64,000 bases of DNA, taken from NCBI RefSeq assembly GCF_027922425.1, contig NZ_BSFQ01000031.1, positions 25,749 to 89,748 on the forward strand, written 5' to 3'. The notes below the pieces were generated by a model. The model saw only the letters and a list, made by a program, of their open reading frames with translations, did no database searches and had not been told where the DNA came from. Below are positions 34,623 through 41,971 of the stretch, one piece after another; position 1 is the stretch's first letter, and each line of letters begins with the position of its first letter. The stretch is from Pseudonocardia halophobica. Lineage in GTDB: Bacteria; Actinomycetota; Actinomycetes; Mycobacteriales; Pseudonocardiaceae. A program made the translations under genes and the position numbers.

Positions 34623-34660
34623 CCGCCGCCGACGTACTTCTTCCCGCGGAGGCGGCATGA
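34619..34660 (+). CDS. Micro-ORF 1 of the mrpE-mrpF junction (13 aa)
   Basis: Encodes MTAADVLLPAEAA. ATG overlaps the mrpE stop (ATGA). The 3' part carries GGAGG, a ribosome site for the next ORF, and its TGA overlaps the next ATG. Part of a 38-bp tandem duplication. Whether the peptide matters or only the coupling is unknown. Confidence 0.55.
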   Translation: MTAADVLLPAEAA

Positions 34661-34694
34661 ACCCCGCCGACGTACTTCTTCCCGCGGAGGCGGC
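34619..34694 (+). repeat. Tandem 38-bp duplication containing coupled micro-ORFs
   Basis: Two 38-bp units, 34619-34656 and 34657-34694, differ at only two positions near their 5' ends. Each runs from an ATGA to the base before the next ATGA and contains GACGTACTTCTTCCC and GGAGG. A diverged third copy lies at about 34976-35007. Confidence 0.8.
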
Positions 34695-34698
34695 ATGA
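34657..34698 (+). CDS. Micro-ORF 2 of the mrpE-mrpF junction (13 aa)
   Basis: Encodes MNPADVLLPAEAA, near-identical to micro-ORF 1. Its stop overlaps the mrpF start at 34695 as ATGA, with GGAGG just before. Predicted to couple mrpF translation to the ribosome leaving mrpE. Confidence 0.55.
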   Translation: MNPADVLLPAEAA

Positions 34699-34961
34699 AC
34701 ATCGTGTTCGCGCTGGTCCTCGGCATGCTCGCGGCGGCGGCGTTGGTCACCGTCGCGCGCGTGCTGCGCGGGCCGGGCACGCTGGACCGGGTCGCCGCGC
34801 TCGACGTGTTCGTGGTCCTGATCGTCGCCGCCTCGGCGGTCTACATCGCCATCTACCGCGACGGGTCGACGATCCCGCTGATGGCGGCCGTCGCGCTCGT
34901 CGGGTTCGTGGGGTCGGTCACCGCGGCCCGGCTCGTCGAGCGCTGGGAGCGGCACCGGTGA
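34695..34961 (+). CDS. mrpF: Na+/H+ antiporter subunit MrpF
   Basis: 88 residues, three helices: VFALVLGMLAAAALVTVARVLRGPGTLDRVAALDVFVVLIVAAS and YRDGSTIPLMAAVALVGFVGSV. GPGTLDRVAALD is the MnhF signature. ATG overlaps micro-ORF 2; its stop overlaps the GTG of the 17-aa micro-ORF. Confidence 0.93.
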   Translation: MNIVFALVLGMLAAAALVTVARVLRGPGTLDRVAALDVFVVLIVAASAVYIAIYRDGSTIPLMAAVALVGFVGSVTAARLVERWERHR

Positions 34962-35011
34962 ACGGGCAGGTGGTCCGCGCCGACGTACTCGTTCCCGTGG
35001 AGGCGCCTTGA
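34958..35011 (+). CDS. Micro-ORF of the mrpF-mrpG junction (17 aa)
   Basis: Encodes VNGQVVRADVLVPVEAP, clearly homologous in its second half to the ADVLLPAEAA peptides before mrpF. GTG overlaps the mrpF stop; GGAGG lies inside; TGA overlaps the TTG start of mrpG (TTGA). The DNA module is a diverged third copy of the 38-bp unit. Confidence 0.5.
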   Translation: MNGQVVRADVLVPVEAP

Positions 35012-35370
35012 TCACCGACGTCGTGTCGGCCGTGTTCCTGCTGCTCGGCGCGTTGTCCTGCCTGCTCGGCGCGCTCGGGTTGGTCCGGCTGCCCGACCTG
35101 CCGGCCCGGCTGCAGGCCGCGACCAAACCGCAGACCCTCGGTCTGCTGCTGATCCTGCTGGGCACGGCGATCCGGCTGGAGTTCGAGAACGCCGCCACGC
35201 TGATCCTGGTGATCCTGTTCCAGGCCGTCACCGCCCCGGTGATCTCGCAGATCGTGGCCCGCTCGGCCTACCGGACGGGCACCCTCGACCGGGACGCCCT
35301 CGTCGTCGACGAGCTGGCGGAACGGATGGAGCGCGAGGCCCGGGAGGGCGGGCCCGCCGGGCGAAAGTAG
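35008..35370 (+). CDS. mrpG: Na+/H+ antiporter subunit MrpG
   Basis: 120 residues. AVFLLLGALSCLLGALGLVRLPDLPARLQAATKPQTLGLLLILLG is the MnhG signature, followed by two more helices and a charged tail. TTG start at 35008 overlaps the preceding micro-ORF stop; GGAGG precedes it. Last gene of the mrp operon. Confidence 0.92.
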   Translation: MITDVVSAVFLLLGALSCLLGALGLVRLPDLPARLQAATKPQTLGLLLILLGTAIRLEFENAATLILVILFQAVTAPVISQIVARSAYRTGTLDRDALVVDELAERMEREAREGGPAGRK

Positions 35371-35373
35371 GCT
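35368..35373 (+). promoter_or_regulatory. Leaderless -10 for the gamma-carbonic anhydrase gene
   Basis: TAGGCT followed by exactly six bases and then GTG at 35380. This spacing puts the transcription start at the start codon, the usual arrangement of leaderless actinobacterial mRNAs. The hexamer overlaps the mrpG stop codon. Confidence 0.5.
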
Positions 35374-35379
35374 CCGACC

Positions 35380-35904
35380 GTGGCTGTCTACGCGCTCGGT
35401 GACGTCGAACCCGACATCCATCCCGAGGCCTACGTCCACCCGGACGCGGTCGTGATCGGGAACGTGAAGCTGGGGGCGCAGGCGTCGGTGTGGCCGACCG
35501 CCGTGCTCCGCGGCGACGACGGATACATCGTGGTCGGCGAGCGCACCAGCATCCAGGACGGCTCGATCATCCACACCACGGCCCGGCAGCCCACGCTGAT
35601 CGGCAACGACTGCACCGTGGGGCACAACGTGCACATCGAGGCCGCCGACATCGCCGACAAGGTGCTGATCTCGTCGGGCTCGGTCGTGCTCAACGGCTCG
35701 ACGATCGGCGAGGGCGCGATCGTCGCCGCGGGTGCCGTCGTCTCGCCCGACGCCGTGATCCCGCCCCGCCGGATGGCGCTCGGCATCCCGGCGCGCGTGC
35801 GCGAGGGCTACGAGGTGCCGGAGGACCGGTTCCAGTACGCGGTGGACTCGTACGTGGAGCGGGGCAAGCGGTTCCGCGCCGAGCTGCGCCGGCTGGACGT
35901 CTGA
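35380..35904 (+). CDS. Gamma-class carbonic anhydrase-like protein (left-handed beta helix)
   Basis: 174 residues of hexapeptide repeats forming a trimeric left-handed beta helix. VWPTAVLRGDDGYIVVGERTSIQDGSIIHTT and VGHNVHIEAADIADKVLISSGSVVLNGS carry the metal-site region; His residues at IHTT, VGH and VHIE could bind zinc, although the spacing differs from the classical GH-x4-H of CamH/CaiE-type enzymes. PPRRMALGIPARVRE closes the fold. Either carbonic anhydrase or an acyltransferase relative. Start of a gammaCA-ung pair. Confidence 0.8.
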   Translation: MAVYALGDVEPDIHPEAYVHPDAVVIGNVKLGAQASVWPTAVLRGDDGYIVVGERTSIQDGSIIHTTARQPTLIGNDCTVGHNVHIEAADIADKVLISSGSVVLNGSTIGEGAIVAAGAVVSPDAVIPPRRMALGIPARVREGYEVPEDRFQYAVDSYVERGKRFRAELRRLDV

Positions 35905-36584
35905 TGGCCGCCAAACCGCTGGCCGAGGTCGTCGAGGAGGGCTGGGCGCACGCGCTCGAGCCCGTCGCGCCCGTCGTGGCGGAGATGGGGGCGTTCCTGC
36001 GCGCGGAGCTCGCCGCCGGCCGGAAGTACCTGCCCGCCGGCGCGAACGTCCTGCGGGCCTTCCAGCAGCCGTTCGACGAGGTCCGGGTGCTGATCGTGGG
36101 CCAGGACCCCTACCCCACGCCGGGGCACGCCGTCGGGCTGTCCTTCTCGGTGTCCGCCGACACCCGCCCGCTGCCGCGCTCCCTGATCAACATATTCAAG
36201 GAGTACCAGGAGGACCTGGGGCTGCCGCTGCCGTCGTCGGGCGACCTCACGCCGTGGACGAAGCAGGGCGTGCTGCTGCTCAACAGGTGCCTCACGGTCG
36301 AGCCCGGCTCGCCCGGCTCGCACCGCGACAAGGGCTGGGAGGCGGTCACCGAGCAGGCGATCCGCGCGCTGGTCGAGCGGGACGCGGAGCCGCTGGTGGC
36401 GATCCTGTGGGGGCGGGACGCGCGCAACCTCGCGCCGCTGCTCGTCGACGTCCCGATCATCGAGTCGGCCCACCCGAGCCCGATGTCGGCGGACCGCGGT
36501 TTCTTCGGCTCGCGGCCCTTCAGCCGGGCCAACGACCTGCTCGAGGAGATCGGCGGGGACCCCGTCGACTGGCGCCTGCCGTAA
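35904..36584 (+). CDS. ung: Uracil-DNA glycosylase (family 1)
   Basis: 226 residues. Water-activating motif VGQDPYPTPGHAVGLSFS (about residues 66-83), uracil-recognition LLLNRCLTVEPGSPGSHRDKGW, and the DNA-intercalation motif HPSPMSADRGFFGSRPFSRAN. Removes uracil from DNA. ATG shares a base with the upstream stop (TGATG). Confidence 0.97.
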   Translation: MAAKPLAEVVEEGWAHALEPVAPVVAEMGAFLRAELAAGRKYLPAGANVLRAFQQPFDEVRVLIVGQDPYPTPGHAVGLSFSVSADTRPLPRSLINIFKEYQEDLGLPLPSSGDLTPWTKQGVLLLNRCLTVEPGSPGSHRDKGWEAVTEQAIRALVERDAEPLVAILWGRDARNLAPLLVDVPIIESAHPSPMSADRGFFGSRPFSRANDLLEEIGGDPVDWRLP

Positions 36585-36743
36585 CCCGGGCGCGTGTGTC
36601 CTGGATCACAATCTTCGCGGGGTGCGCGAGGTTTGCCCGGATCGCGCCGCACGTCGCCCGGGCTTCTGAAGCGGGCCTCACCCGCGATGAGGCAAGCCTG
36701 GATCCGGTGGCGGCCCGCGCAGGGCGGCGCCAGGCTCGACGCC

Positions 36744-37034
36744 ATGACCACCACCCAGGACATGCCCCAGGTGCAGGCCTGTTCCGTCGGTTCCTGTTCC
36801 TACAACCAGGACTCCGACTGCCACGCCGGGGCGATCACCATCGCCGGCGACCACGCGCACTGCGGCACCTTCGTCGAGATCTCGTTCCGCGGCGGGCTCG
36901 GCCGCAACGGCATGGTCGGCGCCTGCCACCGCTCCGAGTGCCGGCACAACGAGAACCTCGAGTGCACCGCCCCGTCCGTCGAAATCGGGAAGGACCAGGA
37001 CGTCGCGGACTGCCTGACCTACGAGGCCAGGTAG
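36744..37034 (+). CDS. DUF1540 protein with two cysteine-rich repeats
   Basis: 96 residues. Two repeats: ACSVGSCSYNQDSDCHAGAITIAG...HCGTF and ACHRSECRHNENLECTAPSVEIG...DCLTY, each with four cysteines (C-x4-C-x6-7-C-x(n)-C). The DUF1540 family is small, cysteine-rich and of unknown role, possibly metal binding. It converges with, and overlaps by 16 bp, the ABC-like gene that has an iron box, which makes a metal link tempting but unproven. ATG at 36744 starts immediately before the first repeat. Confidence 0.8.
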   Translation: MTTTQDMPQVQACSVGSCSYNQDSDCHAGAITIAGDHAHCGTFVEISFRGGLGRNGMVGACHRSECRHNENLECTAPSVEIGKDQDVADCLTYEAR

Positions 37035-37444
37035 TCGACCGCGTCGATCGGCTCCGCCGCGACGGCGCCCTGCCGGTCGGTGCGCAGCGCGCCGTCCGCC
37101 AGCGCCAGCGCCGCCACCGGGTCGGCGTCCTCCACCAGCACCGCACGGTCCGGCCGGGCGAGCCGCCGGGCCGCGCGCAGCACCAGCCGCCGCTGCGGGG
37201 CGTCCAGGCCGTCCGTGAGGCGGTCGACCAGCACGAGCGCGGCATCGGAGGCGGCGGCGCGCTCGATCATGGCCATGCGCTCCGCCAGCGGATCCGCCAC
37301 GCGGGCCGTGAGGCGCAGGGCGCCGGTCTCGTGCCCGTCGGCACACCGGGCCCGGTCCTCGTCCAGCGCGTACATGAGCCGGCGCCGGGCCACGGCCGGG
37401 CCCAGGATCACCGTCACCTCGCCGAGCGGCAGTCGCAGCCCCAC
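37019..37444 (-). CDS. ABC-ATPase-like protein with degenerate P-loop
   Basis: 141 residues. The N-terminus reads like the start of an ABC ATPase (LPLGEVTVILGP) but the Walker A that should follow is replaced by AVARRRLMY, with no GKS/T. The middle is shortened. A Walker-B-like strand survives (ALVLVDRLTDGLD), followed by a D-loop-like region and ALALADGALR. It is therefore unlikely to hydrolyse ATP and may be a regulatory or decayed relative. GTG at 37444 has GAGGGAGG seven bases upstream and an iron box further up, so the gene appears maintained and iron-regulated. Confidence 0.65.
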   Translation of the reverse strand: MGLRLPLGEVTVILGPAVARRRLMYALDEDRARCADGHETGALRLTARVADPLAERMAMIERAAASDAALVLVDRLTDGLDAPQRRLVLRAARRLARPDRAVLVEDADPVAALALADGALRTDRQGAVAAEPIDAVDYLAS

Positions 37445-37473
37445 CGGCAGGCCTCCCTCAGGTCGACGTCGAC

Positions 37474-37492
37474 TGAGGTGAGGCTAACCCTC
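37474..37492. promoter_or_regulatory. IdeR/DtxR-type iron box
   Basis: TGAGGTGAGGCTAACCCTC (plus strand) matches the 19-bp actinobacterial iron-box consensus at 14 positions. It lies 30 bp upstream of the GTG of the ABC-like gene. It predicts repression by an IdeR/DtxR regulator when iron is sufficient. Confidence 0.6.
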
Positions 37493-37542
37493 CTACCCGG
37501 TCCGGGTCGAGGTCTCCTCGGCCACACCCGGGGCGCACGACG

Positions 37543-37578
37543 ACGGGGCGGCCTCCTCGGTGGAGGAGGCCGCCCCGT
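37543..37578. terminator. rpmB terminator hairpin
   Basis: Perfect 16-bp stem (ACGGGGCGGCCTCCTC and its complement) with a GGTG loop, 24 bp past the rpmB stop. No T-tract. Confidence 0.7.
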
Positions 37579-37602
37579 TCGTGTCTCGCGGGTCGCTCGC
37601 CG

Positions 37603-37794
37603 TCAGGCGCGCGCGACCTTGCCCGCCTTGAGGCAGGAGGTGCACACGTTCAGGCGCTGACGGTTGCCACCGTCGACCTTGGCGCGCACGGTCTGGATGT
37701 TCGGGTTCCAGCGACGGTGGGTACGGCGGTGCGAGTGCGAGACGGACATGCCGAAGCCCGGACCCTTGCCGCAGACGTCGCAGACGGCAGCCAC
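37603..37794 (-). CDS. rpmB: 50S ribosomal protein L28
   Basis: 63 residues, AAVCDVCGKGPGFGMSVSHSH at the N-terminus and a C-terminal CTSCLKAGKV. The four cysteines (CxxC...CxxC) make this the zinc-binding form, not the Zur-regulated cysteine-free paralogue. The second GTG (37794) is chosen: GAGGAG lies eight bases before it, while it abuts the first GTG at 37803. Confidence 0.95.
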   Translation of the reverse strand: MAAVCDVCGKGPGFGMSVSHSHRRTHRRWNPNIQTVRAKVDGGNRQRLNVCTSCLKAGKVARA

Positions 37795-37940
37795 GTCGGA
37801 CACTCCTCGGGGTAGACAGACAACGATGCGAGGCCCGGGTCGCCCCGGGCACGTGTCGTCCAGGGTAACCGCCCGTCCGGCGGCCCTCCCACCGGCCCCC
37901 CGCCCGCGACGGACCGCGATCGCCCGACGCGCCCGCTCGC

Positions 37941-37946
37941 TAGGGT
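37941..37946 (+). promoter_or_regulatory. Leaderless -10 for the DAK2-domain gene
   Basis: TAGGGT, six bases, then GTG at 37953. Same leaderless spacing as at 35368 and 50670. No ribosome site is present before the GTG, consistent with this reading. Confidence 0.55.
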
Positions 37947-37952
37947 GAACGC

Positions 37953-39518
37953 GTGCCCCCGACGCTCGACGCCGCCCTGCTCCGGCGCTGGGCCGCCGCC
38001 GCCGTGGCGGGGCTCGACCGGCACCGCGGCGAGCTCGACGGGATCAACGTCTTCCCGGTCGCCGACGCGGACACCGGCACCAACATGCTCCTCACCATGC
38101 GGGCCGGCGCCGACGCCGTCGACCAGGGGTCCGGCGACGCCGCGGAGATCGCCGCGGCGCTGGCCAAGGGCGCGCTGCGCGGCGCCCGCGGGAACTCCGG
38201 GACCATCCTCTCCCAGCTGCTGCGCGGGCTCGCCGAGGCGCTCGGCGCGGGCGAGGACCTCGCGGGCGCGCTGCGCCGGGCCTCCGAGCTGGCCACCGCC
38301 GCGGTCGCCGAGCCGCGCGAGGGCACCATGCTCACCGTCATCGCCGCCGCGGCCGAGGCGGCCGCCGAGCTCGGCGGGGACCCGGTCGCGGTCGCCGACG
38401 CCGCGCACGCGGCCGTCGCGCGCACCACCGGCCAGCTCGCCGAGCTGAGCCGGGCCGGGGTGGTCGACGCGGGCGGGCTCGGCGTCGCCGTGGTGCTCGA
38501 CGCCCTGGTCGAGGCCTGCGCGGGCCGGGTCCCGGAGCGCTCGCGGGTGGTCGTCCGGGACCGGGCGGCGCTCACCGCGGCCCGCGAGTCCGGGTCGGAG
38601 CAGTACGACAGCGAGGTCATGTACCTCCTCGACCGGACCACGGACGACGCGGTGACCGCCCTGCGCGCCCGGCTCACCTCGCTCGGGGACTCCGTGGTCG
38701 TCGTCGGCGACGGGTCCGGGACCTGGAACGTGCACGTCCACTGCACGGACGTCGGTGCGGCGATCGAGGCCGGGATCGAGGCGGGCCGGCCGCACCGGGT
38801 CACCGTCATGCGCTTCGACGACCGCCCGCCCGAGCCCGAACGCCCCACCTTCCGGCGGTCGCGCGCGGTGCTGATGATCGCCTCGGGGGCCGGGGTGGCC
38901 GAGCTCGCCCGCGCGGCCGGGGCGGACGTGCTGGAGACCCGGCCCGGGCACACCGTCTCCGGCAGGGAGCTGGCCGACTCCGTCGAGGCCACCGGCGCCG
39001 CGCACGTCGCCCTCATGACCTGCGACGTCGGCCTGCTCGACCTGGCCTCCCGGGTCGCCGGCGCGGCGCGGGACGAGGGCCGCGAGGTGGTCGTCGTCCC
39101 CACGACGTCCGTGCCGCAGGGCCTCGCCGCCCTCGCCGTGCACGACCTGTCCCGCAACGCCGCCGACGACGTCGTCGCCATGGCCGAGGCCGCCGCCGGC
39201 ACCCGGACCGGCGGGCTCGTGGTGGCGGAGGCGGAGGCCCTCACCTGGGTCGGCCGGTGCGCACCGGGGGAGGTGCTCGGGATGAGCGAGGGCGAGGTCG
39301 TGCTGATCGCCCCCGACCTGACTGTCGGTGCCCTGTGGTTGGCTCACCGCATGCTGACTCCGGGTGGTGAGCTCGTCACCGCGCTGTTGGGGGCGGACGC
39401 CCCCGAGGAGCTGGGCAGCGGCCTGGCCGAGGACCTGCGCCGCACCCACCCGGAGGTCGACGTCGTGGTCTACCGCGGTGGCCAGGTGGACTTCCCGCTG
39501 GTGCTGGGGGTGGAGTAG
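37953..39518 (+). CDS. DAK2-domain protein, FakA-like kinase subunit
   Basis: 521 residues. The N-terminal DAK2 (DhaL) domain holds INVFPVADADTGTNMLLTMR (Mg-ATP-binding aspartates, about residues 31-50) and ARGNSGTILSQLLRG. The central/C-terminal DegV-linked part includes VMYLLDRTTDDAVTALRARL and PGHTVSGRELADSVEATGA. This is the FakA/YloV architecture that phosphorylates fatty acids held by a FakB (DegV) partner in other bacteria; no FakB gene is in the window. Co-transcribed with recG (TAGTG overlap), a conserved actinobacterial and firmicute pairing. Confidence 0.88.
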   Translation: MPPTLDAALLRRWAAAAVAGLDRHRGELDGINVFPVADADTGTNMLLTMRAGADAVDQGSGDAAEIAAALAKGALRGARGNSGTILSQLLRGLAEALGAGEDLAGALRRASELATAAVAEPREGTMLTVIAAAAEAAAELGGDPVAVADAAHAAVARTTGQLAELSRAGVVDAGGLGVAVVLDALVEACAGRVPERSRVVVRDRAALTAARESGSEQYDSEVMYLLDRTTDDAVTALRARLTSLGDSVVVVGDGSGTWNVHVHCTDVGAAIEAGIEAGRPHRVTVMRFDDRPPEPERPTFRRSRAVLMIASGAGVAELARAAGADVLETRPGHTVSGRELADSVEATGAAHVALMTCDVGLLDLASRVAGAARDEGREVVVVPTTSVPQGLAALAVHDLSRNAADDVVAMAEAAAGTRTGGLVVAEAEALTWVGRCAPGEVLGMSEGEVVLIAPDLTVGALWLAHRMLTPGGELVTALLGADAPEELGSGLAEDLRRTHPEVDVVVYRGGQVDFPLVLGVE

Positions 39519-41758
39519 TGGTGGCTCCCGAGAGGATCGACACGCCGAGGATCGACATGGACACCCGGCTGATCGACGTGATCGGCAGGACCTCGGCGAA
39601 CGCGCTGGGCGGCAAGCTCGAGCTGCACACCGTCGGCGACCTGGTGCGGCACTACCCGCGCCGGTACGTCGAGCGCGGCAAGCTCACCGACATCGCCGGG
39701 CTCGCGGTGGGCGAGTACGTCACGGTGATCGCCACGGTGCAGGCGGCGACCACCCGTCCGATGCGCACCCGGCGCGGGAAGCTGATGAACTGCACGATCC
39801 GGGACGCCAAGGGCGCCACCCTGTCGTGCACCTTCTTCAACGCGCAGAAGGTGCAGTCCTTCATCCAGGTCGGGCGCACGCTGATGTTCTCCGGCACGGT
39901 CTCGGTCTTCCGCACCGGCCGGCAGACCACGCTGCAGCTCACCCACCCGGAGTTCGAGGAGCTGGAGGAGGACGCCGAGGACCGGCCGTACATCTCCATC
40001 TACCCGGCCACCAAGGGCGTCCGGTCCCAGGCCATCGCCCGCAGCGTCCGCCAGGTGCTCGCGCTGCTCGACGACCCGACCGACCCGCTGCCCGAGGACC
40101 TGCGGCACGAGCACGAGCTCATGCCGCTGGGCGCCGCGCTGCGCAAGATCCACGTGCCGCAGTCCGAGGCGGACCGGCACGCGGCGAAGGGCCGGCTGGT
40201 GTGGGACGAGGCGTTCGGCGTCCAGCTCGCACTGTCACTGCAGCGGGAGCGGGCGATGCACCGGCCCGCGGCGCCGTCGCCGCGCAAGGCGGGCGGGCTG
40301 CTCGAGGCGTTCGACGCGAACCTGCCGTTCCCGCTCACCGCCGGGCAGAAGTCGGTGGGCGAGGAGATCGCCGAGGACCTCGGCCGGCCACTGCCGATGA
40401 ACCGGCTCGTGCAGGGGGACGTCGGCGCGGGCAAGACCGTCGTCGCGCTGCGGGCGATGCTGCAGGTCGTCGACAACGGCCGGCAGGCCGCCATGCTGGC
40501 GCCCACGGAGGTGCTGGCCACCCAGCACGCGCGGTCGCTGCGGGCGATGCTCGGGCCGCTCGGCAACGGCGGCGAGCTCGGCTCGTCGGACGGGGCCACG
40601 AGGATCACGCTGCTCACCGGCTCGATGTCCACGGCGGAGCGGCGGCAGGCGCTGCTGGACATCCAGTCCGGGGCCGCGGGGATCGTCGTCGGGACGCACG
40701 CGATCATCGAGGACACGGTGGGCTTCGCCGAGCTCGGCCTCGTGGTGGTCGACGAGCAGCACCGCTTCGGCGTCGAGCAGCGGGACGCACTGCGGGGCCG
40801 CGGCGAGCGCACCCCGCACCTGCTGGTCATGACGGCCACGCCGATCCCGCGGACCGTCGCCATGACGGTGTACGGCGACCTGGAGGTCTCGGCGCTCACC
40901 GAGCTGCCCAAGGGCCGGTCACCGATCAGGACCACGGTCGTGCCGGCCGGGGAGAAGCCGAGCTGGCTGGAGCGGGTCTGGGCGCGCATCCGCGAGGAGG
41001 TCGCGGCGGGCCACCAGTGCTACGTCGTGTTCCCGCGGGTGGGCGGGGAGTACGCCACGGCGTCGAAGAAGAAGGGCCGGGACCCGGAGGACGCCGACGA
41101 TCCGGACGACGCCGGGGCGGACGGGGACGACGGCGAGCGCCGCCCACCGCTGGCGGTGCTCGACATCGGGCCCAAGCTGGCCGAGGGACCGCTGGCGGGG
41201 CTGCGGATCGGGATCCTGCACGGCAAGCTGCCGGCGGACGAGAAGGACGCGGTCATGCGCGCGTTCGACGCCGCCGAGCTCGACGTCCTCATGGCCACCA
41301 CGGTGATCGAGGTGGGCGTCGACGTCCCCAACGCCACCGGGATGATCATCATGGATGCGGACCGGTTCGGGCTCTCCCAGCTGCACCAGCTCCGCGGCCG
41401 CGTCGGTCGTGGCTCGGCGCCCGGGGTGTGCCTGCTGGTCACGGACATGCCGGGCGGCACCACGGCCCGCGAGCGGCTCGACGCCATCGCCTCCACCACG
41501 GACGGGTTCGAGCTCGCGCGGCTGGACCTGGAGCTGCGCCGGGAGGGCGACATCCTCGGCTCCTCGCAGTCCGGGCGGCGCTCGGGGCTCAAGCTGCTGT
41601 CGCTGCTGCGGCACGAGAAGGTCATCTCCGCGGCGCGGCTCTCCGCGACCCGGCTCGTCGCCTCCGACCCCGGCCTCGGGAACCACCCCGGCCTCCGCGC
41701 CCTCGTCGCCGAGACGGTGGGGGACGAGGAGGCCGCCGCCTACCTCGACAAGGTGTAG
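39518..41758 (+). CDS. recG: ATP-dependent DNA helicase RecG
   Basis: 746 residues. N-terminal wedge/OB domain (DLVRHYPRRYVERGKLTDIAGLAVGEYVTVIA), then superfamily 2 helicase motifs: Walker A VQGDVGAGKT near residue 302, DEQHRFG box, TATPIPRTVAM, and HQLRGRVGRGSAPGVCLL. C-terminal REGDILGSSQSGRRSGLKLLSLL is RecG-specific. A charged insertion around KKKGRDPEDADDPDDAGADG interrupts the helicase C-domain. GTG start shares a base with the upstream stop. Confidence 0.96.
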   Translation: MVAPERIDTPRIDMDTRLIDVIGRTSANALGGKLELHTVGDLVRHYPRRYVERGKLTDIAGLAVGEYVTVIATVQAATTRPMRTRRGKLMNCTIRDAKGATLSCTFFNAQKVQSFIQVGRTLMFSGTVSVFRTGRQTTLQLTHPEFEELEEDAEDRPYISIYPATKGVRSQAIARSVRQVLALLDDPTDPLPEDLRHEHELMPLGAALRKIHVPQSEADRHAAKGRLVWDEAFGVQLALSLQRERAMHRPAAPSPRKAGGLLEAFDANLPFPLTAGQKSVGEEIAEDLGRPLPMNRLVQGDVGAGKTVVALRAMLQVVDNGRQAAMLAPTEVLATQHARSLRAMLGPLGNGGELGSSDGATRITLLTGSMSTAERRQALLDIQSGAAGIVVGTHAIIEDTVGFAELGLVVVDEQHRFGVEQRDALRGRGERTPHLLVMTATPIPRTVAMTVYGDLEVSALTELPKGRSPIRTTVVPAGEKPSWLERVWARIREEVAAGHQCYVVFPRVGGEYATASKKKGRDPEDADDPDDAGADGDDGERRPPLAVLDIGPKLAEGPLAGLRIGILHGKLPADEKDAVMRAFDAAELDVLMATTVIEVGVDVPNATGMIIMDADRFGLSQLHQLRGRVGRGSAPGVCLLVTDMPGGTTARERLDAIASTTDGFELARLDLELRREGDILGSSQSGRRSGLKLLSLLRHEKVISAARLSATRLVASDPGLGNHPGLRALVAETVGDEEAAAYLDKV

Positions 41759-41773
41759 CCCGCCGGACCCCCC

Positions 41774-41949
41774 GCGAGTCGCGAGTTCGTGCACCGCGAG
41801 TCGGGAGTTCCGGCAGCGCGAGTCGGGAGTTCCGGCAGCGCGAGTCGGGAGTTCCGGCAGCGCGAGTCGGGAGTTCCGGCAGCGCGAGTCGGGAGTTCCA
41901 GCAGCGCGAGTCGGGAGTTCCTGCACCGCGAGTCGGCAGTTCTCGGTGC
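41774..41949 (+). repeat. 22-bp tandem repeat array, about 8 units
   Basis: Unit of 22 bp beginning GCGAGTCGGGAGTTCCGGCA, units at 41774, 41796, 41818, 41840, 41862, 41884, 41906 and 41928. The middle units are identical and the edge units diverge. It fills the convergent gap between recG and the hypothetical membrane protein. An inverted fragment (GCCGACTCGCGCGGC) follows at about 41960. A related array in opposite orientation is at 51900. Confidence 0.9.
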
Positions 41950-41971
41950 CCCGGACCGCCGACTCGCGCGG

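Noticed and set aside
36681..36702. Second iron box before the DUF1540 gene (ATGAGGCAAGCCTGG)
   Set aside because: Only the central AGGC-AGCCT part fits; about 10 of 19 consensus positions, close to what GC-rich sequence gives by chance.
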